Below, in pieces: positions 22,972 to 63,904 of a stretch of 64,000 nt of DNA. Origin of the DNA: Monoplex corrugatus (Eukaryota > Mollusca > Gastropoda > Littorinimorpha > Ranellidae); NCBI GenBank assembly GCA_030674185.1, contig CM060307.1:74381135-74445134 (forward strand), given 5' to 3'. Each line of letters opens with the position of its first letter. Position 1 is the first letter of the stretch. A program made the translations under genes and the position numbers. Below the pieces are notes generated by a model. The model saw only the letters and a list, made by a program, of their open reading frames with translations. It did no database searches and was not told where the DNA came from.

Positions 22972-23835
22972 AATGTGCTGAACGATTGGGAAACTAAATG
23001 GAGGATGTCTTTCCACCCTGACAAGTGCCAAGCCATATCTCCAGGAAGAGAAACACACCGACAGGCACGTACCATCTCCACGGCCAAAATCTCAAAAGAG
23101 TAGAGGAGACAAAGTACCTGCGGGTCACCATCTCCCAAGACCTCAGCTGAGATGCCCACATTTCCAATATGACAAACAGGGCAAACAAGACCTTAGGTTT
23201 TCTCAGGCAAAACCTGAGAGTGGGTTCCATCAACATCAAGGAAACAGCCTATACTTTAGAATATGCCTCACCTGTCTGGGACTCCTACACTGCCAAAAAC
23301 ATTGAGAACATCGAGAAGGTCCAACGTCGTGCAGCTCGATGGGTTGTGAACCGCCACCGTCACACCTCAAGTGTCGATTCCCTGCTGACACATCTACAGT
23401 GGTCCACCCTAGCAGACAGAAGAAGAGTAGCAAGGCTGACCACCTTCTTCAAATACCATCGAGAAGAGGTCAGCATCAACACCCCATTCAGGCCCACACC
23501 AAACATCCCTGCACGGTCCACAAGACAGTCACAGAGAAGACTTATCTCCTCCCTGCCTGTAAAACGAACTACAGGAAGTACTCATTCTTCCCGAGGATCT
23601 TAGGGACTGGAACAGTCTGTCCCCCGAGGTTATCTCCTCAGCCTCGGTGGAGTGCTTCAAGTCCCGAATCTGACCAGCCAGCCCCCCTCCCCCATCCTCT
23701 GCCAACACACCACCCACTCCAAAGCCCCCCACTGCCAGTTCTACATACCAGCATCCTAGCCAGTGAAAACCCCCAGTTCTATACACATCAGAACCATCAA
23801 AATGATGATGGTGGATGTTCAAAGAAAGAAGACAT
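22972..23835 (+). mobile_element. Jockey/CR1-group LINE, degraded 3' part
   Basis: Motifs follow the order of the LINE at 60.8-63.1 kb: WETKWRMSFHPDKCQ, NRANKTLGFLRQNLRVGS, LEYASPVWDSY, KVQRRAARWVVNR and LADRRRVARLT. Frameshifts and a deletion make it inactive. A very C-rich 3' UTR (23640-23790) follows and ends AACCATCAAAATGATGATGG. That terminal block also appears in reverse complement at the window's end (63935-64000). Confidence 0.8.
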
Positions 23836-25040
23836 ATACTGCAATTCTTATGGAAGCAGTCTTCACTTATAATTTACCGAAACTGGACAAATCATAGGTC
23901 CAGCCCAGTGCAAATCTTTAAGCATTCTGAAATGTGCAAGGTGTTATCTGAACCACATCAACTTCTAATTTTCAACTCATTTTCATTTGTCAGCAGTTTT
24001 AAACGATTTTTATCCAAATTTGAATTAAATGTTTGAATAGTTTCAACACCTACCTCCACTTCCACTTCCTTGATTCTCACCTTTATCATTTGGATCACAG
24101 ATGCAAGCAACACAGATGCATGCAAACACACAGGTTTGGTTGTTTGGTACACAGTGTGAGACATTGTATTGCATCTGCATACTCCTTTTATGTACAGTTG
24201 AACATCTTTCAATAGACAACCACAATCACCATCAATCCAGACAGCATTACCCAGTAGTCCTATCACCTATCCATGGATTTTTGACACTGACAATTCCGCC
24301 CATCCCCCCCTATGTTGTGCATTTATCCAGAGCATCAACTTCTATTCGAAAACTGAATCTTTAGCAGACAGGTTCAAGATATCATCATGCCTCTGAGAAG
24401 GACGTTAATGGGGCATTAAGGATCTTAACTGTTTAATGTCCTTGAAGGACTGCCTTTTATATCGATTCTCAGTGCATGCATCTCAGATCCATGGGTTTTT
24501 ATGTATCCATCTCTTTCTCTGCTTGCACTTTCCTTTACCATCTTACAGGTTTTCCTGCAAGATAGTGACGGTTCTTGCAGTACTATAGACTTTGATTCTA
24601 TGCAACATGAACGAACCAGCTCGCTTCCTTCTCTTTAGCATGCAAAACCTAAACGAAAGGAAGGTTTTTTTTGATGGTCAAACGTAAAATGACCCATTTT
24701 ATACAAAACCTTTGGTCTCCAAGTTCAACTAGGTAGTGCTCACTCTCGGTTGTTTGAAATCATCTTGGCATTATAAGCCATCAAGTGTGTTGGTGTGCGT
24801 ACATGTAGGCCTACATGTTATGCAGAATTACATGGTTAGATTACGGAAGTGAATGCCTGGGTTGATGGGCGGGTATGTGCCCAGTGGATACATGTGTGCA
24901 TGTACGCATATTATGCAGCAATGGAGTAGAAAGGAGAATAAGGGGAAAGCAAGAAAGAATATAAATTGAAAACTAAACGAATACTTTCAAAATTAACATT
25001 TTCACAGGTTCAAGTCTATTGCAGTACTGCCTCATCTTGC
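23836..25040. other. Unannotated sequence downstream of PUF60
   Basis: This intergenic stretch lies between a LINE relic and the 3' end of PUF60. No ORF or RNA gene can be supported. It may hold part of the PUF60 3' UTR. Confidence 0.4.
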
Positions 25041-25055
25041 ACAACCACCACACAC

Positions 25056-25087
<32 letters not shown>

Positions 25088-25097
25088 ACACACACAC

Positions 25098-25138
<41 letters not shown>
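25041..25138. repeat. (CA)n microsatellite
   Basis: CA run with two small breaks, possibly within the PUF60 3' UTR. Confidence 0.95.
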
Positions 25139-25140
<2 letters not shown>

Positions 25141-25577
25141 ACAAAAACAAATCAGGTTCTTTCTTTTTGTTTTTTTCTTGTAAATCCACAAGCAAAATTC
25201 ATAACAATCAAAAACTGCATGTGGAAATAATCATAACAAACCCACACACACATTCTCTTGACTCATATCCCAATCACATTTGTACACACATACAGGCCTA
25301 TTCACACAATTTCTCCTCCGCACATCATAGTCACATTTGTACATACACACAACACTGATGGCAACAAGAGAAACCAGTATCTGCTGGTCAGAGTAAGTCT
25401 TCATTTCACATATTCACCCACATGTTGTCTTGATTACAAGTTATCTTCCTCCAATCATTCAAAACACTCCATGGTTCAGCACAACATACTGCAGGGACTG
25501 TTCACAGATTGACAGCTGCAGCACCACAATCATTCTACTCCCTCACAAAACTTTTACAATACCCTGAATTCATTCTC

Positions 25578-56510
<30,933 letters not shown>

Positions 56511-56807
56511 CGCTGTCTGAAATGGTATCAATAAAAATAAGAACGGTAACCCCCAAAAAATCAATTTTCATTTATTTTCTGTACTTCTGTCTCTGAGTGT
56601 TGAGTTTATTGAAAATATACATATGCGTTCAACTAAAAATTGAAACAATTTTCAGAAATACTATTGCATTTATTTGTCAGACTTAGTCCTCGCCGTGCAT
56701 TCAAGTGTGTATGTACACAGCAGTAGTACTACAAGTGCTTCGCCTACTCCAAGGCACGATATACTGTAGACCCACAATGCTTGTTAACTGAATGCCCAAT
56801 GTCTGTC

Positions 56808-56855
56808 TTAGTATGTATGTATATGTATATGTATATATATATATATACATATACA
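56808..56855. repeat. (TATG)/(TA)n repeat at the 5' side of the HERO-like LINE
   Basis: TATGTATG, then TATATG and TA repeats directly precede the inferred LINE 5' end. A longer (TA)n lies at its 3' end. Confidence 0.85.
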
Positions 56856-56896
56856 TGCGGGCTTTGTGGGTTGGCTTCCCACCTTGCCTTTGATAA

Positions 56897-57499
56897 CATG
56901 CCACGAGTTTTCCAAATGAAAGATGCTCCCAGGATTCACCGAAAGGGGGAGAGAGTGATGAATCCATCGGCACTGACTCCATCACGACTGGAAACGCACA
57001 ACGGACCATGATTGATGACCAGTTGGAATTTCCGTGTGCGTGTGGAAGGAGATTCACCACCAAACGCGGCATGAAGATCCACAGGACAAAAATGGGCTGT
57101 TTGAAGACACATACGAACCAGCAGCAGCGCACTGCGATAGCAGGTGAGACGTTGGATGACCAAGGCCAGGAATTAAACCATAGTGCCAAGGACATCCACG
57201 CTGACGGTTCTGATGCGGATTTTGCACAAGCTCTTAACGCCAAACGTGGAAAACTCAATTTGCCGCCTGCCGGTGCAAAAGAACAATGGGAGAAATTAGA
57301 TGAGGAACTTGTCCTTAAGCTGAATGCGCTAATAGGGAACAGTACGCTGGAACACAAACTTGACACATACGGAGACATCATATACTCTATCTGCAGGGAC
57401 ACTTATGGAGTGAAGCAGCCAAAGACAAAAACGCCTCCCCAGAAATCCAGAAGACAGCAAACAGATGGAGAGCATCCGGAGGGAGAAAAGGAAGCTTAA
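56897..57499 (+). CDS. HERO-like LINE, N-terminal zinc-finger segment
   Basis: The frame is open from 56897 (after TAA at 56894) to 57499, with its first ATG at 57008. From that ATG, residues 9-31 read FPCACGRRFTTKRGMKIHRT then KMGC, a C-x-C ... H ... C finger of the sort at the N-terminus of R2-type proteins, which binds nucleic acid and helps choose the target. It overlaps the main ORF by 35 bp in a +1-related frame. In related elements both parts are one protein, so either a one-base indel broke the ORF or the frames are joined by +1 frameshifting. Confidence 0.65.
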   Translation, partial: HATSFPNERCSQDSPKGGESDESIGTDSITTGNAQRTMIDDQLEFPCACGRRFTTKRGMKIHRTKMGCLKTHTNQQQRTAIAGETLDDQGQELNHSAKDIHADGSDADFAQALNAKRGKLNLPPAGAKEQWEKLDEELVLKLNALIGNSTLEHKLDTYGDIIYSICRDTYGVKQPKTKTPPQKSRRQQTDGEHPEGEKEA

Positions 57500-60257
57500 A
57501 AAGCGAATGAAAACTGCCTCAGAATTCGAGAAGCAAGGGCTCCTGGAACTCTGGAAAGATCTGAAGGCCAAACACAATGCTCTCAGCAAAGTGGAATCAG
57601 CAAGGCGAAGAAAGAGCAAAAAGAAGAAGACTCAAGATCGTTTCTTCAAAGATCCCTTTGACTTTGCAAGAAAGCTGTTTGAACAACCCAAATCAGGGAC
57701 TCTCACAGTGGGCAAGGAAACCCTAGAGCAGCATCTCAGGGAAACATATTCCGATTCTCAGCGCGAGGCACCACTTGAAATCCAAAATCTGGTTTGGCCT
57801 GCAGCGCCAGAAGGAAAATTCAATAACAAACCACCAACACTGGATGAAGTGAAGAACGTAGTAAAGAAAGCCAGAGCCAAGTCAGCACCTGGACCAAACG
57901 GAATACCATACCTGCTCTACAAGAAATGCCCAAAAGTGCTCGAGTGGCTCCACAAGATGATTCGATCAGCATGGAGGAACCAGAAGATCAGCGACCAATG
58001 GATGAGAGCTGAAGGAGTGTACATTCCGAAGGAGCAGAACTCCAGCAGCATCAATCAGTTCAGGCCAATATCACTTCTGAACGTCGAGGGGAAAATCTTC
58101 TTCTCTGTTATGGCAGCAAGATTGACAAAATACCTGACTGAAAACAAGTATCTGGATATGTCAGTCCAAAAGGGAGGCATACCAGGAATGCCTGGATGCT
58201 TGGAACATGCCACGTTGATTTGGGATGCCATCCAAAAAGCAAGAACAGAGAAGAGAGACATTGACGTAGTTTGGCTTGATCTGGCAAATGCATATGGATC
58301 AGTTCCACACGATATGATCCAGCTGGCTCTTGAAATGTATCACATCCCAGAAAACATCCGAACAATGCTGAGGAAGTATTTCCAAGGGTTCTCAATGCGG
58401 TTCTCTACCAAAGAATACACCACGGACTGGATAGACCTAGAGGTGGGCATTGCAATGGGCTGTGCAATCTCTCCCATACTGTTCGTGTTGGCAATGGAAG
58501 TCATCTTGAAAGCTGCAATGAAGACTTCAGGTCCAGTGAATCTGGGAGATGGATACCAGATGCCTCCTCTGAAAGCTTTCATGGATGACACAACAGTCTT
58601 GTCCACGGATGAGGAAGAGACACACCAAATCTTAAAGCAGCTGGATGAGCTGGTGGCCTCTTCAAGAATGAGGTTCAAACCTAAGAAATCCCGAAGTCTC
58701 TCACTGCGAAAAGGAAAAGTGGCAGATTCAGTCAAATTCATGGTAGCCAACCAAGCCATCCCCACTGTCACAGAAGAGCCAGTAAAAAGTCTCGGAAGAT
58801 GGTATGATGACTCCCTGAAAGACACACAAAGGGGATGTGAAACCAAGCAAACAGCAGAAGAAGGCCTGAAGAAAATAGATAACTGCGGACTGCCAGGCAA
58901 ATACAAAGTCTGGTGTCTACAGTTCATGCTGATACCAAAGCTGCTGTGGCCACTGCTAATCTATGACATTTGCACCAGCACAGTCGAAGCAATGGAAGCC
59001 AAAATCAACAAATACACAAGAAAATGGCTCGGTGTCCCACCTGGTCTCACTGATGTTGCATTCTACTGTCGTCAAGCAATGCTGAAGCTACCTCTGAAAT
59101 CCATAGTGGAGGAATACAAAGTTGGAAAAGCAAGACTGTTGAGCATGCTGGAGGAATCGGAGGACAATATCGTGAGAGCAGTTCATCCAAAGCTGAGAAC
59201 TGGCAGAAAGTGGAAAGTCCAAGAGGCTGTAAACAATGCCAAGAGAAACCTCAGCATCAAAGAAATAATTGGACACACGCAAACCAACAGACAGGGACTG
59301 GGAGCAACAAAAATGCAGTGGTGGTCCAAAGCCAAAGGGAAGAAAAAAAGAGACATGATCATACAGGAGTTGAAGGAAGAAGAAGATGTCAAAAGAGTGC
59401 AGAAGGCAGTCCAGCAAGGTCAACAGGGGCAATGGACAACATGGGACAGTGCACTCCAAAGAAGTCTCAGCTGGAACGATATGTGGCACATGGCTCCTCT
59501 AAGGATAAGCTTCCTCCTCAGATCTGTATATGACCTGCTCCCCTCGAATGCAAACTTAGTGAAATGGGGGAAAGCAGACGACCCAGCATGTCCGCTCTGT
59601 CAGAAGAAACAAACAGTGGAACATGTCCTAAGCTCTTGCAAAGTAGCGCTAGCCCAAGGAAGGTATACATGGAGGCACAACCAAGTTCTGAAAGTGATCA
59701 CAGATGTGGTTAGCGAAAAAACCATGACCCCAAACGCACCAATTGCTATGACAACGTTCTACAAAGCAGGAGGGAAACAGGTCTGGCCCGAAAGGGCTAT
59801 GACAACCAGCACATTGCCAAAGGGTCTTCTGGATGGAGCAGTCGACTGGGAGTGTACAGCAGACCTCCCAGAGTGGAGAAATTACCCAGATGTCATCAGC
59901 AAGACAGGCATGAGACCAGACATCGCTCTCCACTCTGACTCCTCGAAACAAGTGATTCTGATAGAACTCACTGTGCCATACGAAAGCAGAATGGAAGAAG
60001 CACATATCTACAAGACCGAAAAATACGCCGGTCTTGCCAGCACCCTGAAGAAAGCAGGTCTGCGGGTCAAAATCTTCGCCATAGAGGTCGGGGCAAGAGG
60101 GTTTGTGGGCACCTCCGCTTATGATCTCATGAAACAACTCGCCATTTCTGGGAAGAAGAGGACTAGAGCCCTTAAAGCGATGGCAGAGGCAGCAGAAAGG
60201 AGCTCAAGCTGGATCTGGGCAAGGAGGAACCAAAAAAGTGAACTTCATAAGGATTAA
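57465..60257 (+). CDS. HERO-like LINE, reverse transcriptase and endonuclease
   Basis: A 930-codon intact frame. Reverse transcriptase spans roughly residues 130-420: KARAKSAPGPNGIPYLLYKK, NQFRPISLLNVEGKIF, VVWLDLANAYGSVPH, GIAMGCAISPILFVLAMEV and AFMDDTTVLS (catalytic DD near 58585). The thumb follows. The zinc knuckle CPLCQKKQTVEHVLSSC is near 59590-59640. The restriction-like endonuclease motif RPDIALHSDSSKQVILIELT is near 59913-59970. The protein would nick a target and copy the element RNA from the nick (target-primed reverse transcription). The ATG is the first in the overlapping frame; the real N-terminus is probably the zinc-finger segment upstream. Confidence 0.9.
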   Translation: MESIRREKRKLKKRMKTASEFEKQGLLELWKDLKAKHNALSKVESARRRKSKKKKTQDRFFKDPFDFARKLFEQPKSGTLTVGKETLEQHLRETYSDSQREAPLEIQNLVWPAAPEGKFNNKPPTLDEVKNVVKKARAKSAPGPNGIPYLLYKKCPKVLEWLHKMIRSAWRNQKISDQWMRAEGVYIPKEQNSSSINQFRPISLLNVEGKIFFSVMAARLTKYLTENKYLDMSVQKGGIPGMPGCLEHATLIWDAIQKARTEKRDIDVVWLDLANAYGSVPHDMIQLALEMYHIPENIRTMLRKYFQGFSMRFSTKEYTTDWIDLEVGIAMGCAISPILFVLAMEVILKAAMKTSGPVNLGDGYQMPPLKAFMDDTTVLSTDEEETHQILKQLDELVASSRMRFKPKKSRSLSLRKGKVADSVKFMVANQAIPTVTEEPVKSLGRWYDDSLKDTQRGCETKQTAEEGLKKIDNCGLPGKYKVWCLQFMLIPKLLWPLLIYDICTSTVEAMEAKINKYTRKWLGVPPGLTDVAFYCRQAMLKLPLKSIVEEYKVGKARLLSMLEESEDNIVRAVHPKLRTGRKWKVQEAVNNAKRNLSIKEIIGHTQTNRQGLGATKMQWWSKAKGKKKRDMIIQELKEEEDVKRVQKAVQQGQQGQWTTWDSALQRSLSWNDMWHMAPLRISFLLRSVYDLLPSNANLVKWGKADDPACPLCQKKQTVEHVLSSCKVALAQGRYTWRHNQVLKVITDVVSEKTMTPNAPIAMTTFYKAGGKQVWPERAMTTSTLPKGLLDGAVDWECTADLPEWRNYPDVISKTGMRPDIALHSDSSKQVILIELTVPYESRMEEAHIYKTEKYAGLASTLKKAGLRVKIFAIEVGARGFVGTSAYDLMKQLAISGKKRTRALKAMAEAAERSSSWIWARRNQKSELHKD

Positions 60258-60277
60258 ATTCCCTACAGATGATGTGT

Positions 60278-60355
60278 GCCCCGTTAGCACATTGGTAAAA
60301 CCGCGTACCGCAGTTCTGAAGCGCAGAATCGCCCAGGTTCGATCCCCGGCGTGGG
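60278..60355 (+). other. tRNA-like block in the 3' UTR of the HERO-like LINE
   Basis: Begins 20 bp after the ORF stop. It has a box A-like GTTAGCACATTGGTAAAA (60283-60300) and a box B GGTTCGATCCC (60336-60346), followed by an A-run. The degraded copy at 22.1 kb has a different tRNA-like block at the same place. A chance SINE insertion is therefore unlikely for both. Confidence 0.7.
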
Positions 60356-60370
60356 AAAAAAAAAAAAAAT

Positions 60371-60521
60371 AGACAACAGCAGAAGGGCATCCAGGAGTCA
60401 TGACCTGGATGTGGCCCGGCCCCCCGAGAGTGTAAGGAATTCAGGGCCGAAACACTTGTCTAAAGGGGGTTACTTCTCTGAAGACCTTCTGTTGTCTAGC
60501 TCTCCCTAGAGTTTCTTTCTA

Positions 60522-60523
<2 letters not shown>
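60371..60523 (+). other. Conserved 3' tail of the HERO-like LINE with predicted stem
   Basis: AGACAACAGCAGAAGG (60371-60386) can pair with CCTTCTGTTGTCT (60485-60497) with one bulged base. An inner hairpin CCAGG-AGTCATGA-CCTGG (60391-60408) is kept in the 22.25-kb copy as CCAGG-GGTTATGA-CCTGG. It is probably the RNA feature bound by the element's own protein, by analogy with R2 (inference). Confidence 0.6.
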
Positions 60524-60604
<81 letters not shown>

Positions 60605-60675
60605 CAAGCAATTTTGTTTGTGTAATGTATGTATATGTATATATATATATATTCCAAGCAATTTTGTTTGTGTAC
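60524..60675. repeat. (TA)n microsatellite with duplicated flank
   Basis: TA run at 60524-60602, then ATTCCAAGCAATTTTGTTTG at 60601-60620, a shorter TA run, and the same phrase again at 60650-60669. Confidence 0.95.
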
Positions 60676-60799
60676 ATAAACTGATACTCGACTTAGCCAT
60701 ACTCTGCATACTAAAAGTGATTCCTTTTTGGAGTTAATTCATCATCGAGTGGGTAACGTTTCAATCTCTTCCCAAAAATTCAATCAGCCCGCAGATAAG

Positions 60800-63080
60800 G
60801 GTTCTGAATATAAGTCTTGATCGATTGACTGCAACCAGAGACAGGAACAGCCAACCTTGGGTTACAGAAAAAATCCGGAGACTCATACACAAGAGGGACA
60901 GAGTATTCAAAAGAATGCGCAAAACCGGGTCTGAGGAACTGAAGGCTGAAATGAAGACTCTCCGACGCTCTGTACAACGGAAGCTCCGCCGATCCTATTG
61001 GAAATACCTGAACGGCATCTTTACCGAGGATGAGACACCAGACCAGGCAGCTAAGAACAAGCGCTTTTGGAACTACATCAAGCACCAGAAGTCATCAAAC
61101 ATAAGTGTCTCTCCCCTCAAGAAGAATAGCCGAATGACCTCCAATCCAAAGGAACAGGCAGAAGTCCTCAACCAGCAGTTCCAATCAGTGTTTGGGAATG
61201 GAAGACAATATACAGAGGAGGAGTTTCAGGACAAGACTGAGATGCCCAATACTGACATACCATCCATGAACAACATCACCATCATGAAAATGGTATGAAG
61301 TCAATGCTGAAAAATCTAAACCCTCACAAGGCCTGTGGACCTGATGGAATCCGTTCAAGAGTTCTCAAAGAACTGGCAGAGGAGCTCACGCCTAGCCTAA
61401 CTATACTGTTCCGCTCATCCCTGTCCACAGGTATCGTACCTGCAGACTGGGGGACAGCTCATGTAGAACCAATATTCAAGAAGGGAGAACAGTACAACCC
61501 AGCCAACTACCAGCCAGTGTCCCTTACCAGCATTGTGTGCAAAATGTTGGAGCACATCATAGTTAGCACAGTAATGAAACACCTTGAGAGCCATCAGATA
61601 TTGAGCGACAACCAGCATGGGTTTAGAAAAGGAAGATCATGTGAGACCCAACACCTTGGGTTCACTGAAGAGCTGACTGCAAACCTGGAAAGAGGCAAAC
61701 AGACCGATGTCTTCATAATGGACTTTTCAAAGGTATTTGGCCAGGTCAATCACTCTTTGCTAATGCATAAACTCCAGAGATACAGTATCAGAGGAACTAG
61801 GCCCTACAGAAGCATGGATCTCCAACTTTCTCAAGGATCAGCAGCAAGTAGTAGTAGTGGCTGGAGCGTCCTCCTCTGCAGTGAGCGTCAAATCTGGTGT
61901 ACCTCAGGGGTCTGTGCTAGGTCCATGCTTGTTCCTAGTCTATATTAACAACCTCCCTGAGAAGCTCTTAGCAAAGACACGGATGTTCGCCGATGACACA
62001 GCAGTATCCAGGATGATAGCCAAAAGCCAAGACCAAGAACAGCTTCAAGATCTCCAACGCCTAGCCAATTGGGAGAGGAACTGGGATATGGAGTTTCATC
62101 CTGCGAAATGCCAAACCCTTCGTGTCACAAGGAGTAGGTCCTCACTTCACCATGACTATTCCCTTCAGGGACATGCCCTCGACACCGTAACATCTGCAAA
62201 ATACCTTGGTGTCACCGTAACCAAAGACATGAGTTGGGACGAAAACATAAACAACCTGTGTTTCAAAGGAAATAGAACACTCAAATTCCTCCGACAGAAC
62301 CTGAAAATCAGCTCCTCAGAGATCAAGGAACGTGCCTACAAAGCGCTAGTTCACCCCTATTTGGAGTACGCGTCTTCCGTCTGGGACCCCCATACAGAGA
62401 AAAACATAACTAAAATAGAAGCGGTTCAAAGACGAGCTGCACGCTTCGTCCTTAACAGATATAGGAACACTTCTAGTGTTAGCAGCATGCTGGACACATT
62501 GGGCTGGCCCTCATTGGAGAAACGACGGCAAGTAGCAAGACTCTCTATGCTGTTCAAAGTGCACCAAGGCCTTGTTCACTGTCCCAGCCTAAAAGCAAAA
62601 CTAGTCCCTCTACCTGACCGTAAGCGGCATGGCCATGACAGACAATTCCACTTGATCGCATCAAGGACCCAGTATAGAGCTGCTTCTTTTCTGCCTAGAA
62701 CTGTCAAGAACTGGAACAATCTCCAACAAGGAACAGTTGAGGCCACAACACTTGACACATTCGTGTCAAGGGCCTCCAAAATCCCAGACTAGACCGACCC
62801 CCCTTCCCTCCCCCCACTTTCCCTCAGAGCCCCTCACCCGCCCCCCCCCCTGCTGCCCTCTTCACCCACTACCCCCCTCTTGCCCTCTTCACCCCCCTTC
62901 CCCCTCCTGCCTCCTCACCCCACCACCTTCATTCCCCCCACCACCCACCCCACCATCATCACGATTATAACTGTCCACTACCCAGATTTATCTGCTGCAA
63001 ACCCCCCAGTTATAGGTGCCAGAATAATCAAGTTTGATTGTGGGCCCTCAACACTGAAGAAGAAGAAGAAGAAGAAGAGA
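60800..63080 (+). mobile_element. Jockey/CR1-group LINE, 5'-truncated and frameshifted
   Basis: Pieces of one ORF lie in different frames (60825-61298, 61295-61948, 61857-62792). Motifs in order: NKRFWNYIKHQK, KACGPDGIRSRVLKEL, IFKKGEQYNPANYQPVSLTS, QHGFRKGRSCETQ, IMDFSKVFGQVNH, SGVPQGSVLGPCLFLVYIN, MFADDTAVS (catalytic, near 61982), FHPAKCQTL, KYLGVTVTKDMSW, YLEYASSVWDPH and AVQRRAARFVLNRY. The endonuclease is absent. A C-rich 3' UTR (62792-62960) and a (GAA)n tail at about 63054-63078 follow. Two frameshifts show it is inactive. Confidence 0.88.
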
Positions 63081-63439
63081 GGGGCTGGTCCAGTATTTTC
63101 TGCAAGGATTGTTCACTTGTGTGAGAAACTACCAGGAAGCAGAACAGTATGTCTCAAGATTCCAGATTCTGTTTTATAATATATAAAAGATGGATTATAT
63201 ACATTTCCTGGCCACAATGTCAGTCCCATATCAGTCACATACTTACGAAGCATAATAGTAAAATAACTAAACAGACCAAACAAACAACAGACTAACCGAC
63301 AGATAATTTGCTCAACTGATTTTGCACTACAGCCACATGGCTATGAGGGACCCAAACTATGAATCCTCTCGAGGGCAGAAAAGACATCTCGACATAATGA
63401 ACAAGTGCTCCAAACAGTCAAGCCAACTTGGCTACCATG

Positions 63440-63612
63440 ACTGTCTGCTCATCAAGTGCCAAATGAGTAAACGTTGAACCTCCAATCAGGAGTTCTGGGG
63501 TTGATCTGCTGAGACATCTCTGCCTGGTGAATGTAGGGTGGAGAGTTTTTTTAATCTCTCGGATCAACATGTGTGCAGACCTGCCAGTGCTTAAACCCCC
63601 TTCATGTATGAT
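63440..63612 (+). repeat. SINE (same family as 1919)
   Basis: Box B-like GGGGTTGATCTGC near 63497, then AGGGTGGAGAGTTTTTTTAA, TCTCTCGGATCAAC and CAGACCTGCCAGTGCTTAAA, matching 1980-2040. Confidence 0.65.
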
Positions 63613-63904
63613 ACATTGCAGAATATCAGAATATAGAATATGCACGTCAAAGATTCTGTAAATCAAGTCAGTAGCTGGCTTATAGAAACAAAAAGCAAAC
63701 AACCAAACAGAAACCAAACCAACCAACTAAACAAAAATCCAAAACAAACAAACAAATAAACAAAAAACACCCAGCATGTACTTCTACCAAGGACAGAGTA
63801 CACAGAAATGTTCAACAACATACCATCTACACGGTTCTAGCAAAAACAGATATCCAAAAACCAAAACAAAACAAACAAAACAAAAAAACGACACAAAACG
63901 ACCT
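63613..63904. other. A-rich unannotated sequence
   Basis: AAAC/AACC-rich stretches near 63690-63770 and 63850-63900. No gene. Confidence 0.5.

Larger units (their letters stand above)
56856..60523 (+). mobile_element. R2/HERO-like LINE with restriction-like endonuclease, nearly complete
   Basis: In order it shows an N-terminal zinc finger, reverse transcriptase, CCHC finger and restriction-like endonuclease, then a 3' UTR of about 265 bp with a tRNA-like block. This layout defines site-selective R2-type LINEs, and the FMDD active site and ELTVP endonuclease motif fit the HERO/NeSL side. TA-rich microsatellites flank both ends. It lies divergent to PUF60, beginning about 350 bp upstream of that gene's ATG exon. 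Confidence 0.85.

Noticed and set aside
57008..60257. Host zinc-finger or polymerase gene
   Set aside because: Domain order is that of an R2/HERO-type LINE, and a degraded second copy lies at 20.8-22.4 kb.
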